DNA of 34,628 nucleotides from Sphingomonas sp. SCN 67-18 (GTDB taxonomy: Bacteria; Pseudomonadota; Alphaproteobacteria; Sphingomonadales; Sphingomonadaceae), in assembly GCF_001724715.1 (NCBI RefSeq), contig NZ_MEFG01000030.1, positions 1-34,628 on the forward strand. Reading direction: 5' to 3'. The notes below the pieces were generated by a model, which saw only the letters and a list, made by a program, of their open reading frames with translations, did no database searches and was not told where the DNA came from. Position 1 is the stretch's first letter, and every line of letters starts with the position of its first letter. Below, piece by piece: positions 20,446 to 27,593 of this stretch. A program made the translations under genes and the position numbers.

Positions 20446-20865
20446 TTGGCACTGACGACTCTCTCTGGCGTGGTGTCCGGCATTCGTCATTCGTCGGTTA
20501 CCGAGGGCCATATCGGCAAGAATGGCGGGACGATCCGCACCGGGCAGACGCTGGCTTTCCGCATCAACGACCAATCCGTCCAGATCAAGCTGCCCGACAT
20601 GCCGGACGTGCAGGACGGCGAGCAGGTGACGGTTGCGGGGCGGATGAAGAATGGCCGGTTCCACGCGCTCGCGCTCAGGAACGACAGCACCCGCGCCGTG
20701 TACGGCACCCCGGCGACGCTCGGCTACATCATGGGCGTGTTGATGGTGGTGCTTGGCTTCATGCTGCTGGTGGTGCTCATCGGCGTGCTGTTCCTGGGCG
20801 TTGGCGGCTACACGCTCTATCAGGCCTATAATTATTCCGAGGCCGTGAAGCTGCTGCGGACCTGA
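20446..20865 (+). CDS. Hypothetical membrane protein with N-terminal beta-rich domain
   Basis: A 139-aa protein of unrecognised family. Residues 1-85 look beta-rich and OB-fold-like (LSGVVSGIRH, TGQTLAFRINDQSVQIKLPD, DGEQVTVAGRMKNGRFHALALRN). Residues about 93-123 form one long or two short membrane helices (LGYIMGVLMVVLGFMLLVVL then GVLFLGVGGYTLYQAY). A short charged tail follows. The start TTG at 20446 is supported by GAAAGGA (20432-20438) seven bases upstream; no better ATG exists nearby. The beta domain would lie on one side of the membrane, but topology cannot be fixed. It has GC-rich codons like the core genome, so it is probably native. Confidence 0.7.
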   Translation: MALTTLSGVVSGIRHSSVTEGHIGKNGGTIRTGQTLAFRINDQSVQIKLPDMPDVQDGEQVTVAGRMKNGRFHALALRNDSTRAVYGTPATLGYIMGVLMVVLGFMLLVVLIGVLFLGVGGYTLYQAYNYSEAVKLLRT

Positions 20866-20881
20866 GCCGGGGACGGCCGGC

Positions 20882-20899
20882 GGGGCGTGACGGCGCCCC
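20882..20899. terminator. Weak GC-rich hairpin between convergent genes
   Basis: GGGGCG (20882-20887) and CGCCCC (20894-20899) can pair around a six-base loop in the 73-bp gap between the convergent membrane-protein and udgX genes. There is no clear T-tract on either side, so termination here is only plausible. Confidence 0.3.
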
Positions 20900-20938
20900 C
20901 GCTCGTCCTCAGCGCGTCCGTGCGGCTGCACCCGGCCA

Positions 20939-22396
20939 TCATGTCAGCGGTGGGCGCCGGGTTGTGGGCCGGGCTTGCAGCTGAGCGGCCAGCGCGGCGA
21001 GGTCTTTGCCGAATTTTTGCTGCTCCGCCTCCCGCGCCGGGCCTTGCAGGCGGAGGAGGAAGCTGGGGTGGACCGTAAGCCACAGCCTGCTGCCGTCCGG
21101 AAGGTGCGTCATCCGGCCCCGTTCGCTTGCGATGCTTGGGGTTCGGCCGAGCACCGCGCGGCCGGCGCTTGCCCCGAGCGCCAGGATGACGTCCGGCCGG
21201 ATCAGCCGGCGTTCCGCGTCCAGCCACCAGCGGCAGTGGTCGATCTCGCCCGCGGTGGGGCCTTGATGGATGCGGCGTTTGCCGCGCTGCTCGAACTTGA
21301 AATGCTTCACCGCATTGGTGACCCACGCCCGGGACCGATCCAGGCCCGCCGCCGCCAGATGCTGGTCGAGGACTTGCCCTGCCGGGCCGATGAAGGCGCG
21401 GCCTTCCCGCTCCTCGCAATCGCCCGGTTGTTCGCCGACGATGAGCAGGCGCGCACCGGCCGGTCCCTCTCCGGCGACCGGGCGGGTGCCGTTGCAGCCG
21501 ATGGGGCAGGCGCGGCATAGGGCGACGCCGTCCGCGATATCCTTGAGCGATGCGGGCGGGGCGCGAAGGGGAGGGGCGCTGCCCAGCGCGACCATTGCCG
21601 CCTCGCGTTTCTGCGCTCCCGCGATCAGGCCGGGGATGAGGCGCGCCTCCGGCATGTTCTTCCAGTACCGGCGCGGCATTTCCTTCACCATCGTCGCCAC
21701 TTTCAGCCGGGCGGGGTTGAAGATCGACGCATAATAACGCTGCCAGAGCGCCTCCATGCCGTCTTCCGGCGGGGCTTCGTCCCGGTCCGCGCCGGGGGAT
21801 TCCGTCAGCGTCTCGCCGTCCCAATGGATGCAGAGCGCGGGCGTGAGGATGGACCAGCGCTGGCTGGCGAAACGATCGAGAAAGAAGCGGGCATTGGCGC
21901 GCAGGATATGATGGTCCGGCTCGAACCAGGCGACGAAGCGGTCGCCGCCGTCCCCATCGTGCGCCAGCCGGAAACGCAGGAAGGCGCGCATCTTGTGAAT
22001 GTCGCGCCGGACCTGTTGCGCCATCAGCGTCAGGCGGTGGACCAGCGGATCGGCGGCCCGTTCCATGAGCGAACCTTCCGCCTGCAGCCGCCAGAGCAGC
22101 TGATATGCCAGCGCGAAGCGGGCCGGATCGCGGTGCAGGATGACGCTTTGGGCGAGGTCGAGAAATGCCTTGTTCGCCCGCACCGGCCGCATCGCGGGCG
22201 GCAGCGGGTCCGGAGCGGTCGTTCCCGCGCCGAACAGGTCGAACGCGCCCTGGGCCGAGCAGGACCAATGGACCCGGTCAGGCGCGACGCCGCCCGCCGC
22301 CAGCGACCGGGCCTTTGCGCGCCAGCCTTCGAAATCATCGGCCCCGTCGACGCCGACGACATGGCGCTCTGCCGATGACGCCATGGCGGCGTTCAT
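20939..22396 (-). CDS. udgX: UdgX-type uracil-DNA-binding protein with N-terminal DUF4130 domain
   Basis: A 485-aa fusion. Residues 1-250 match DUF4130 (DPARFALAYQLLWRL, IHKMRAFLRFRL, FVAWFEPDHHILRANARFF, and YYASIFNPARLKVATMVKEMP with RRYWKNMPEA). Residues about 280-485 are a uracil-DNA glycosylase fold: Fe-S cysteines C294 and C297 (CRAC), probably C301 and C388 (DHCRWWL), motif GEQPGD (321-326), and HPSFLLRL (443 onward). KRRIHQ at 373-378 is the UdgX-specific loop; in characterised UdgX its His (here H377) forms a covalent bond to the excised-uracil site in DNA. The start overlaps the radical SAM stop (ATGA), so the two are cotranslated. SOS control is inferred from the LexA box upstream of the operon. 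Confidence 0.93.
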   Translation of the reverse strand: MNAAMASSAERHVVGVDGADDFEGWRAKARSLAAGGVAPDRVHWSCSAQGAFDLFGAGTTAPDPLPPAMRPVRANKAFLDLAQSVILHRDPARFALAYQLLWRLQAEGSLMERAADPLVHRLTLMAQQVRRDIHKMRAFLRFRLAHDGDGGDRFVAWFEPDHHILRANARFFLDRFASQRWSILTPALCIHWDGETLTESPGADRDEAPPEDGMEALWQRYYASIFNPARLKVATMVKEMPRRYWKNMPEARLIPGLIAGAQKREAAMVALGSAPPLRAPPASLKDIADGVALCRACPIGCNGTRPVAGEGPAGARLLIVGEQPGDCEEREGRAFIGPAGQVLDQHLAAAGLDRSRAWVTNAVKHFKFEQRGKRRIHQGPTAGEIDHCRWWLDAERRLIRPDVILALGASAGRAVLGRTPSIASERGRMTHLPDGSRLWLTVHPSFLLRLQGPAREAEQQKFGKDLAALAAQLQARPTTRRPPLT

Positions 22397-23631
22397 GAAA
22401 ACAGTTCCATCTGGCGGGCCGGGGCGATCAGGCCGCGCAGGTCTGCCTGATCGATCAGCAGCGTCGGCCGCCAATCCGCCGCGACGATGAAGGGGCGCAG
22501 CTTTCTGATCGAGCGGGTGAGCCGGGCGAGGTCGTCCAGCCGGAGGCGATGGTGGCATCGCGCCTGCAGGATCGCCGCGACCGCGCCCGTGCCAAGGCCC
22601 GGCACGCGCAGCAGCATGGCGCGCGGGGCGCGGTTGATATCGACCGGAAAGTCCGCGCGATGGCGCAGCGCCCAGGCCAGCTTGGGGTCGATATCCAGCG
22701 GCAGCATCCCGTCCGCATCGGTGGCCTGCTGCACCTCGCCCACGGTGAAGCCGTAGAAGCGGATCAGCCAGTCTGACTGGTAGAGGCGATGCTCGCGCAC
22801 CAGCGGCGGGCGCTTCAGCGGCAGGATGGCGCTGGCGTCGGGGATGGGGCTGAACGCCGAATAATAGACGCGCCGCAGCCTGAAGCGGTCGTAAAGGCCG
22901 CTGGCCTGGCCGATGATCTGGTTGTCGCTGGCGCCGTCTGCGCCCACGATCATCTGCGTCGACTGGCCGGCGGGCGCAAAGCGGGGCGCGTGCCTGAACC
23001 TTTTGCGCGCGTCCCGCGCGTCGGTGATCGCATCGCTGATCCGCCCGATCGCGCCTTCGATCTGCCGGCTGTCCTTGTCCGGCGCCAGTTCGGCCAGCCC
23101 GCGTTTTGTGGGCAGTTCGACGTTGATCGAAACCCGGTCGGCCCATAATCCCGCCTGCTCCACCAGACCGGGGTCGGCCTCGGGAATGGTTTTCAGGTGG
23201 ATGTAACCGCGAAAGCCATGCTCTTCGCGCAGCGCGCGTGCGACCGCGATCAGCTGCTCCATCGTATGATCGGACGATTTGATGATGCCGGAGGAGAGGA
23301 ACAGCCCCTCGATATAGTTGCGGCGATAGAAGCTGAGCGTCAGCTCCACCACCTCGCGCGGCGTGAAGCGCGCCCTGCGCACGTTGGAGCTCTTGCGGTT
23401 CACGCAATAATGGCAATCGAAGATGCAGTGGTTGGTCAGCAATATCTTGAGCAGCGAAATGCACCGGCCATCCGGCGCATAGGCATGGCAAATGCCCATC
23501 CCCTCGGTGGAGCCCAGCCCCTTGCCGTCCCTGCTATGCCTTTTGCTGGTGCTGGAAGACGCGCAGGACGCATCATATTTCGCGGCGTCGGCAAGGATCG
23601 CAAGACGCTCTGACAAGGATTCCCGCGACAT
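22393..23631 (-). CDS. Putative DNA modification/repair radical SAM protein
   Basis: A 412-aa radical SAM enzyme of the family that co-occurs with DUF4130/UdgX proteins. It begins MSRESLSERLAILADAAKYD; then comes CHAYAPDGRCISLLKILLTN and the cluster motif CIFDCHYC (C69, C73, C76). Further blocks are GLFLSSGIIKSSDHTMEQL, GYIHLKTIPEADPGLV, RVSINVELPT and GQSTQMIVGA. The C-terminus has a helix-hairpin-helix DNA-binding motif (INRAPRAMLLRVPGLGTGAV). ATG 23631 is chosen because the family N-terminus starts here; upstream in-frame residues are not family-like. No proper ribosome-binding site is seen, because the LexA box occupies that position. Its substrate is unknown, but the operon partner and the HhH motif point to DNA. 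Confidence 0.9.
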   Translation of the reverse strand: MSRESLSERLAILADAAKYDASCASSSTSKRHSRDGKGLGSTEGMGICHAYAPDGRCISLLKILLTNHCIFDCHYCVNRKSSNVRRARFTPREVVELTLSFYRRNYIEGLFLSSGIIKSSDHTMEQLIAVARALREEHGFRGYIHLKTIPEADPGLVEQAGLWADRVSINVELPTKRGLAELAPDKDSRQIEGAIGRISDAITDARDARKRFRHAPRFAPAGQSTQMIVGADGASDNQIIGQASGLYDRFRLRRVYYSAFSPIPDASAILPLKRPPLVREHRLYQSDWLIRFYGFTVGEVQQATDADGMLPLDIDPKLAWALRHRADFPVDINRAPRAMLLRVPGLGTGAVAAILQARCHHRLRLDDLARLTRSIRKLRPFIVAADWRPTLLIDQADLRGLIAPARQMELFS

Positions 23632-23633
23632 AT

Positions 23634-23648
23634 GTTCATGATATGTTC
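23634..23648. promoter_or_regulatory. LexA (SOS) box, GTTC-N7-GTTC
   Basis: GTTCATGATATGTTC on the + strand (GAAC-N7-GAAC on the gene strand) is an exact match to the direct-repeat LexA operator of Alphaproteobacteria. It ends only two bases upstream of the radical SAM start codon, a position where bound LexA would block transcription of the radical SAM-udgX operon. The function of the genes (DNA damage) makes a chance match less likely. Confidence 0.8.
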
Positions 23649-23705
23649 TTTTTGGGATAAGCGCAATGGCGGTGGCGTCGTTTTGGTTGGACGCTGCAGG
23701 CCCTG

Positions 23706-23903
23706 TTGTTCCCGTTGCCCCTTCCGCTCCTTGAACCAAGCACGATACCGGCCATTTTGACTGAATATTGGCAGATATACGCGCTACTTTTCGTCGTTCC
23801 TTTGGCATTGGGAGCACATTGCTGGCAAAGAGCGCGCCGTGTCGAACGGAAGCTAAAGACCCGGTTGCAAATGGTTGGTTCAAGGTTGTTTTTTGGAGGC
23901 AGC
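23706..23903 (+). pseudogene. Possible fragment of a membrane-anchored protein, fused in frame to the IS5 remnant
   Basis: An open frame leading directly into the transposase remnant. It encodes a plausible membrane anchor (WQIYALLFVVPLALGAHCW) followed by a basic, helical stretch (QRARRVERKLKTRLQ). There is no convincing start (TTG 23706 without a ribosome-binding site) and no known family. It may be the 5' end of a host gene cut by the IS, or simply a chance open frame. Confidence 0.3.
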
Positions 23904-24661
23904 TTAAGTCGAGACGATCTCACCGAGGCAGAGTGGTGGGTTTTAAAGAGCTGGTTGCCCATCGAGCCTGAAAACCGTGGCCGTGGCAGGCGCCCTGCGC
24001 ATAGTCGCGCGATCATTAACGGCGTCCTCTGGCGACTTCGATGCGGCGCTCCGTGGCGCGACGGTCCACCCAAATATGGCAGTTGAAACATGATCTTTCA
24101 TCGCTTCCGTCGGTGGAGCGAAGGCGGTGTTTGGGAGGCTGTGGAGGTAACGATCGCCGAGGTCATGGCGAACGCAGCGGCCACTACAGCATCGACAGGA
24201 CTATAGTCTGCGCCCATGTTTCGGCAGCGAGCGGGAAAAAGGAACTCGTCAACGCGCTCTTGACCGCTCGCTGGGCAGGTTCACCAGTAAACTTCACCGT
24301 CTGGCTGATGCCCTCACGCGACAAGTAGCTTTTCACCTGACGGTCGGTGAGGCAGCAGACCGCAGAGCGTATGATGGCTTGATCGGCTTTCCCGAGCGCG
24401 TACACGGCGCTTTATAAGCAGATGAGGGCTACGACGTTGATGCCATCCGTGCCGACCACGCCGAGCGGAAGATTGAGGCGATCACCCCGGTTGGTCAAAC
24501 CGCCGCGTGAAAATCGAGTGCAATCGGGCGTTCTACAAGCATCCCAATCGAATCGAGCACATGTTTGGCCATCTCAAAATCACTCGAGCCATCACAACCC
24601 GCTACGACCAACTGGTCAGCAGTTTCCTCACATGGTCCATCTCGCCGTGGCCAGATACTGA
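23904..24661 (+). pseudogene. Decayed IS5-family (IS427-like) transposase
   Basis: Nearly full-length transposase that has lost its reading frame. Recognisable pieces in order are SRDDLTEAEWWVLKSWLPIE, GRRPAHSRAIINGVLWRLRC with GAPWRD, RFRRWSEGGVWEAV, GHYSIDRTIVCAHVSAA, and LTVGEAADRRAYDGLIGFPE. The end has NRIEHMFGHLKITRAITTRY and then MVHLAVARY before a stop at 24659. The start codon is gone (TTA where ATG is expected, after GGAGG at 23895). A Trp codon has become TGA at 24084, and at least three frame changes follow. I found no convincing terminal inverted repeats, so only the gene remnant is delimited. The catalytic DDE triad cannot be intact. Confidence 0.85.
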
Positions 24662-24673
24662 CTCAAATCTGTC

Positions 24674-24688
24674 CATGACGTCTAGCGT
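24674..24688. repeat. Short inverted repeat after the IS5 remnant
   Basis: TGACG-TCTAG-CGTCA, five-base arms around a five-base loop, lies 12 bases after the transposase stop. The 227 bp from here to the short RHS remnant hold no recognisable gene. It may be a vestige of the IS right end, but no matching left copy was found. Confidence 0.3.
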
Positions 24689-24888
24689 CATCACGTTTAA
24701 TGTTAGTGATTGACATTGTGTGATTAATATCAATGATCGTCGCGAGAGTAAGGTGCGACGATGCGGAGCGTATCACGGTAAAATCGGATTAGCTAACAAC
24801 TGGACTAACGGCGGTAGCTATCGCGTCGGGGGTTTTGAACTGACGGTGAAGACAGTAACATGTTGAGTCGCAATTGAGAGGACGAATT

Positions 24889-25089
24889 GTGAAGTCTTTT
24901 GCTTGGTATGTTGATGATGTCGTCGTCAATCATAGCGGTTGCGACTGAGACAATCACTTACACCTACGAAGTCAGGGGACACGGACTGAAGGTCGTGCGC
25001 ACCGGAATGGTCAATATGTCACATATGACTACACGTACGATCCGGTGGACAATCGGAAGAGAGTAAAGATCACTAACTCGCCGAATTAA
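24889..25089 (+). pseudogene. Short secreted RHS-repeat peptide, frameshifted
   Basis: Assembled across frames it reads as a short signal-peptide-like start (LLLGMLMMSSSIIAVATE), then the first YD repeat TITYTYEVRGHGLKVVRTG. After a +1 shift near 25010 it continues as QYVTYDYTYDPVDNRKRVKI and then TNSPN with a TAA at 25087. GTG 24889 has GAGAGGA upstream. Small two-repeat proteins just before a large RHS gene are something I associate with sphingomonad RHS loci. Here two frame changes (one near the start, one in the middle) make it inactive. Lengths and frames were worked out by eye. Confidence 0.55.
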
Positions 25090-25125
25090 AAATTACAGGT
25101 TAAATTTTCAATTTCTGGAGAATCT

Positions 25126-25998
25126 ATGACCTCGTCATCGACGTGGGCAGCGACTTTGTGCGTGCTGCTTTCTTCTACGTGCCTGGCACAATCTGCATTT
25201 GCGCAGGTTGTCGATGTGCCGCCGCCTACACGCTATCAGGTCGATGAGAACGACGTCGATGTGGCCCGCGGGCTGTACACGGGCAGCAGACGGGACATGG
25301 TCATTGGGCAAGGGTTGGGAAGCCTGTTTTTCGACGTCAAATATGGTCAGGCGCCTGGGACATCGCTTCCAGGGCTCGTGTCAAGCGTCGGCGGGGGGGC
25401 GATTTGGACGGCCATCACAGGATTTACGTCCCATTCATTTTCGTTGTCAGGATCGACCTTCACATCGCTTGATGGCAGCGGCGCGACATTGGTCAAGAGC
25501 GGATCGACTTACACCCTAACCGAATCAGACGGGACCAAATATTTCTATGGGTATACCGTTTCGCAATCTGGTGAGCCAGCGGGCACAGCTCGCGCGTCGG
25601 CTGTCACTTATGCTGATGGTCGGAAAGTCAACTTTAATTGGGTTTCGACAGTTTATTGCTCGAACAACCGCGACGGCTGCGCCGGTGGAACCTACGGAAC
25701 TGCCGTAAGATTACAATCTTATTCTAACTCAAATGGATACATGATTCATTTCGACTATTCTGCAGACGATGCCGACTTTTCAGCTTTGTTAAAATATTGG
25801 CGGCAAATAACCAAAATTACTGCGATTAATCTTGGTGTTGATTATTGCTCACCGACCGCTTTTGCGTGCACCGGCCTTACGCAATCGTGGCCAGCTACGA
25901 CCTATAGCGGTAACAATGTTACTGACGCGCTGATGTGTGTCATTGAGTTGGTGATGCGGCGAGCGAGACAGTGTCGCATGGGTTCTGGGATGATGTGA
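25126..25998 (+). pseudogene. Truncated RHS-repeat protein, N-terminal part only
   Basis: A 290-codon ORF with a clear signal peptide (MTSSSTWAATLCVLLSSTCL, likely cleaved after AFA at residue 26) and TGGAG before ATG 25126. The mature start VDVPPPTRYQVDENDVDVARG, then GLGSLFFDVKYGQ and SDGTKYFYGYTV, match N-terminal domains of secreted RHS-repeat proteins. Such proteins normally exceed 1,000 residues and end in a variable toxin tip. Here the family match stops at about residue 267 (TYSGNNVTD); the last 23 residues (from about 25929) are unrelated and end at 25998. So the whole repeat shell and toxin are missing, probably through deletion or recombination. Codon use is AT-richer than that of neighbouring core genes. 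Confidence 0.75.
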
Positions 25999-26118
25999 TG
26001 CAGGGAGCGGTGGAGGAGATCCACCGCCTCTTACTTTTGTTGTCAATCGTCGAACAAAGTCCGTGACTTGGTGTGAGGGTGTGGCAGTGTTCCTGTGTGA
26101 ATAATATAAGAATATCAG

Positions 26119-26268
26119 ATGCTTATCTGTTACGCGCGGACCTCGACGGTGGAACAGATGGCGGGGTTGGAGGCGCAGCAGGTGGCGCTCGCTGCAACGC
26201 GTTGCAGCAAGGTGTTCAGCGAACAGGCGTCGTCGGTCGGGCAGCGCGGGAGTTGTTGGAGGGGTAGC
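26119..26268 (+). pseudogene. Truncated serine resolvase/invertase, N-terminus only
   Basis: The first 43 codons encode MLICYARTSTVEQMAGLEAQ then QVALAATRCSKVFSEQASSV, the catalytic N-terminus of a Tn3-type resolvase, with the nucleophile at Ser9. After about 26247 a frame change (continuing RELLEG) and loss of the remaining roughly 140 residues inactivate it. The 120 bp between the RHS remnant and this start contain no recognisable gene. Confidence 0.75.
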
Positions 26269-26357
26269 GATTGGGACGATCTTGTATTGGGTCATCAGCG
26301 AGGGATCGAGAGTCCTGTTTCCGCCTCGCAATCTTATTCCAGTGCCTTGAGGTTTGT

Positions 26358-26678
26358 ATGAGTGATTTATCAGAGCAAGGGCGCATTGCCGTAACCCGGA
26401 GTTATAAGGGAAAGGACGGTAGCCGAGTGCAATTTGCCGTTAGGGTACCTTACGCAGCAGAAATCGCGCAAGGTAATTACAAATGCGACTATGTCGTTGA
26501 GTTGGGCGCGCGGCGCATCGCTCGCACCGTTGAGGGAATGGACGGCTTACACGCTTTTTTCCTCAGCCTTTCGTCAATTAGGCGATGGATCACGCAAGCA
26601 GATATTGTCGATCCGTTGATGTTCCGGTGGGAGGGCGCAGATGAATGGGGCGACTTAGGCTTCGCGATGCCGGATTAA
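26358..26678 (+). CDS. Small orphan protein, possibly DUF6968-like; candidate RHS immunity protein
   Basis: An intact 106-aa cytoplasmic protein with no signal or membrane segment, among broken genes. It starts MSDLSEQGRIAVTRSYKG at ATG 26358, with GAGG five bases upstream. The body has VQFAVRVPYAAEIAQGNYKC, DYVVELGARRIARTVEGMDG and LHAFFLSLSSIRRWI, and it ends acidic with a Trp pair (WEGADEWGDLGF). The pattern of a CxY strand, R-x-GxD-x-LxAxxLxL helix recalls DUF6968, but I make that match from memory and with low certainty. Its place downstream of a truncated RHS gene, its size and its survival suggest an immunity protein left behind after its toxin was lost. A longer in-frame start at 26271 is unlikely. 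Confidence 0.6.
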   Translation: MSDLSEQGRIAVTRSYKGKDGSRVQFAVRVPYAAEIAQGNYKCDYVVELGARRIARTVEGMDGLHAFFLSLSSIRRWITQADIVDPLMFRWEGADEWGDLGFAMPD

Positions 26679-26808
26679 TCAGCCGGTGTGGTGGGTGTCA
26701 GCCCAGATGGCGCTCGAACGGCTGCGCTACTCCCTGAGTCACGCTGGTGTTGCCCATGACGTGGCGGGCGTTCAGGATGGGGGCGAGATATAGAATTGCG
26801 TTCAACGA

Positions 26809-27345
26809 TTGTACGCCACGGTGGATGCGTTGCTGAAGGAGATTACTGCAAGTCAGTATGTCGCGTTGCAAGATCTTGACACGCGCATCGAAGTGCATGC
26901 CGACCATATCGGCATCGCGGTTCGCCTGTCGGCACTGGCACCTCAGGATGATGCTCTTCATCTGCTGAGCTTCCCTGTCGAGCGCCTGCGCCGCGGCCAG
27001 GTGGTGAAGCTCATATTTTCTGGATCAGAAGCGGTCTCGGTCAGCTGCGATAGCCGACTGGTTGGGCTGGTCACCGAGACTCATCCGGTTCGCAAGATGG
27101 TAATCGGATAGACCGGATCGCTGGCCCAGATTGCGGTTCGACTTAGAAAATATCGTAATCATCTCGCTGACATGATGCCAATCAGTTATCTCGCGCCCGA
27201 TATTGTCATCGCGATCATCGAGAGGCGGTAGCCTGCATCGCTCAAGCGCAAGACGCTGGTGGCGACGCAGCTTTCGCTCGACCGTAGCTGTTCGCCGGGC
27301 TGCCCATCCGCAACGCAACTGGGGTCAGGTTTTTTGAAGGTGGAG
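26809..27345 (+). pseudogene. C-terminal part of a large serine recombinase, with two in-frame stops
   Basis: One continuous frame encodes LYATVDALLKEITASQYVAL, a beta-rich part (RIEVHADHIGIAVRLSAL), LSFPVERLRRGQVVKLIF, then HPVRKMVIG before a TAG at 27109. The same frame goes on with SLAQIAVRLRKYRNHL, the helix-turn-helix-like ISYLAPDIVIAIIERR, a second TAG at 27229, PASL, and LSLDRSCSPGC to about 27345. This matches the C-terminal region of site-specific serine recombinases, where the family has HTH, LAPDIVEAILEGRQP and LPLDW blocks; the second stop sits where that Gln is expected. The N-terminal catalytic domain is absent. It lies closest to tRNA-Leu. Confidence 0.65.
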
Positions 27346-27442
27346 ACACGCCGGGGAGTTGCTCACCCTGAACTGAAGGCGGAAACGCGATCGTCCCCAG
27401 GTCAGTTGCAAACAAGGGCGGCAAGACCCCAGAATATGGGCA

Positions 27443-27461
27443 TAAAATCGCCCGAGGGCGA
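27443..27461 (-). terminator. Rho-independent terminator of tRNA-Leu
   Basis: On the - strand the sequence reads TCGCCCTCGGGCGATTTTAT: a TCGCC/GGCGA stem (27448-27461) with a four-base loop and a T-run directly after it. It lies about 36 bases past the tRNA 3' end, in the right orientation. Confidence 0.75.
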
Positions 27462-27496
27462 AATATATTATTCCATATCAGTTATTTAACACTGAG

Positions 27497-27583
27497 TGGT
27501 GCGGTCGAGAAGACTCGAACTTCCACGGCCTTTCGGCCACAACGACCTCAACGTTGCGCGTCTACCAATTCCGCCACGACCGC
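27497..27583 (-). tRNA. tRNA-Leu (anticodon GAG)
   Basis: A class II tRNA of 87 nt including the encoded CCA. The acceptor stem is GCGGTCG/CGACCGC, the D-arm region is TGGCGGAATTGGTAGACGC, and the anticodon stem CAACG/CGTTG encloses TTGAGGT, so the anticodon is GAG (27547-27549 on the + strand). A long variable arm (GGCC-GAAA-GGCC) follows, and the T-arm has GTTCGAGTC. The 3' end faces the degraded island to its left and the T-rich terminator there. Confidence 0.95.
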
Positions 27584-27593
27584 ACGTGAAACT

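Larger units (their letters stand above)
23649..27496. mobile_element. Degraded accessory island next to tRNA-Leu
   Basis: This roughly 3.8-kb stretch is clearly lower in GC than its surroundings and consists almost wholly of broken mobile and RHS genes: an IS5 transposase, two RHS remnants, a resolvase fragment and a large recombinase C-terminus, plus one intact small gene. It abuts the 3' end of tRNA-Leu, a common integration point, with the recombinase remnant nearest the tRNA. I did not find a second copy of the tRNA 3' end at the far side, so the left limit is set by the LexA box and is approximate. Confidence 0.6.

Noticed and set aside
22397-23491. In-frame upstream extension of udgX to an 850-aa protein
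   Set aside because: It is an alternative frame of the radical SAM gene on the same strand, low in recognisable motifs. The UdgX/DUF4130 start at 22396 overlaps the radical SAM stop as expected.
23858-24720. A complete IS5 element with terminal inverted repeats
   Set aside because: No convincing pair of inverted ends or target duplication could be found by eye, so only the transposase remnant is reported.
25849-26331. 160-aa open frame on the - strand across the RHS/resolvase junction
   Set aside because: It is antisense to the RHS end and resolvase start, and low-complexity (His/Pro/Arg), with no ribosome-binding site or family.
26282-26340. Possible tRNA 3' fragment (GGATCGAGAGTCC) as an attachment site
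   Set aside because: The T-arm would need an eight-base loop and a G-T pair, and no acceptor or matching tRNA in the window was found.
23649-27496. CRISPR array or phage structural genes in the island
   Set aside because: No regularly spaced repeats and no capsid, terminase or tail motifs were seen; only transposase, RHS and recombinase remnants.
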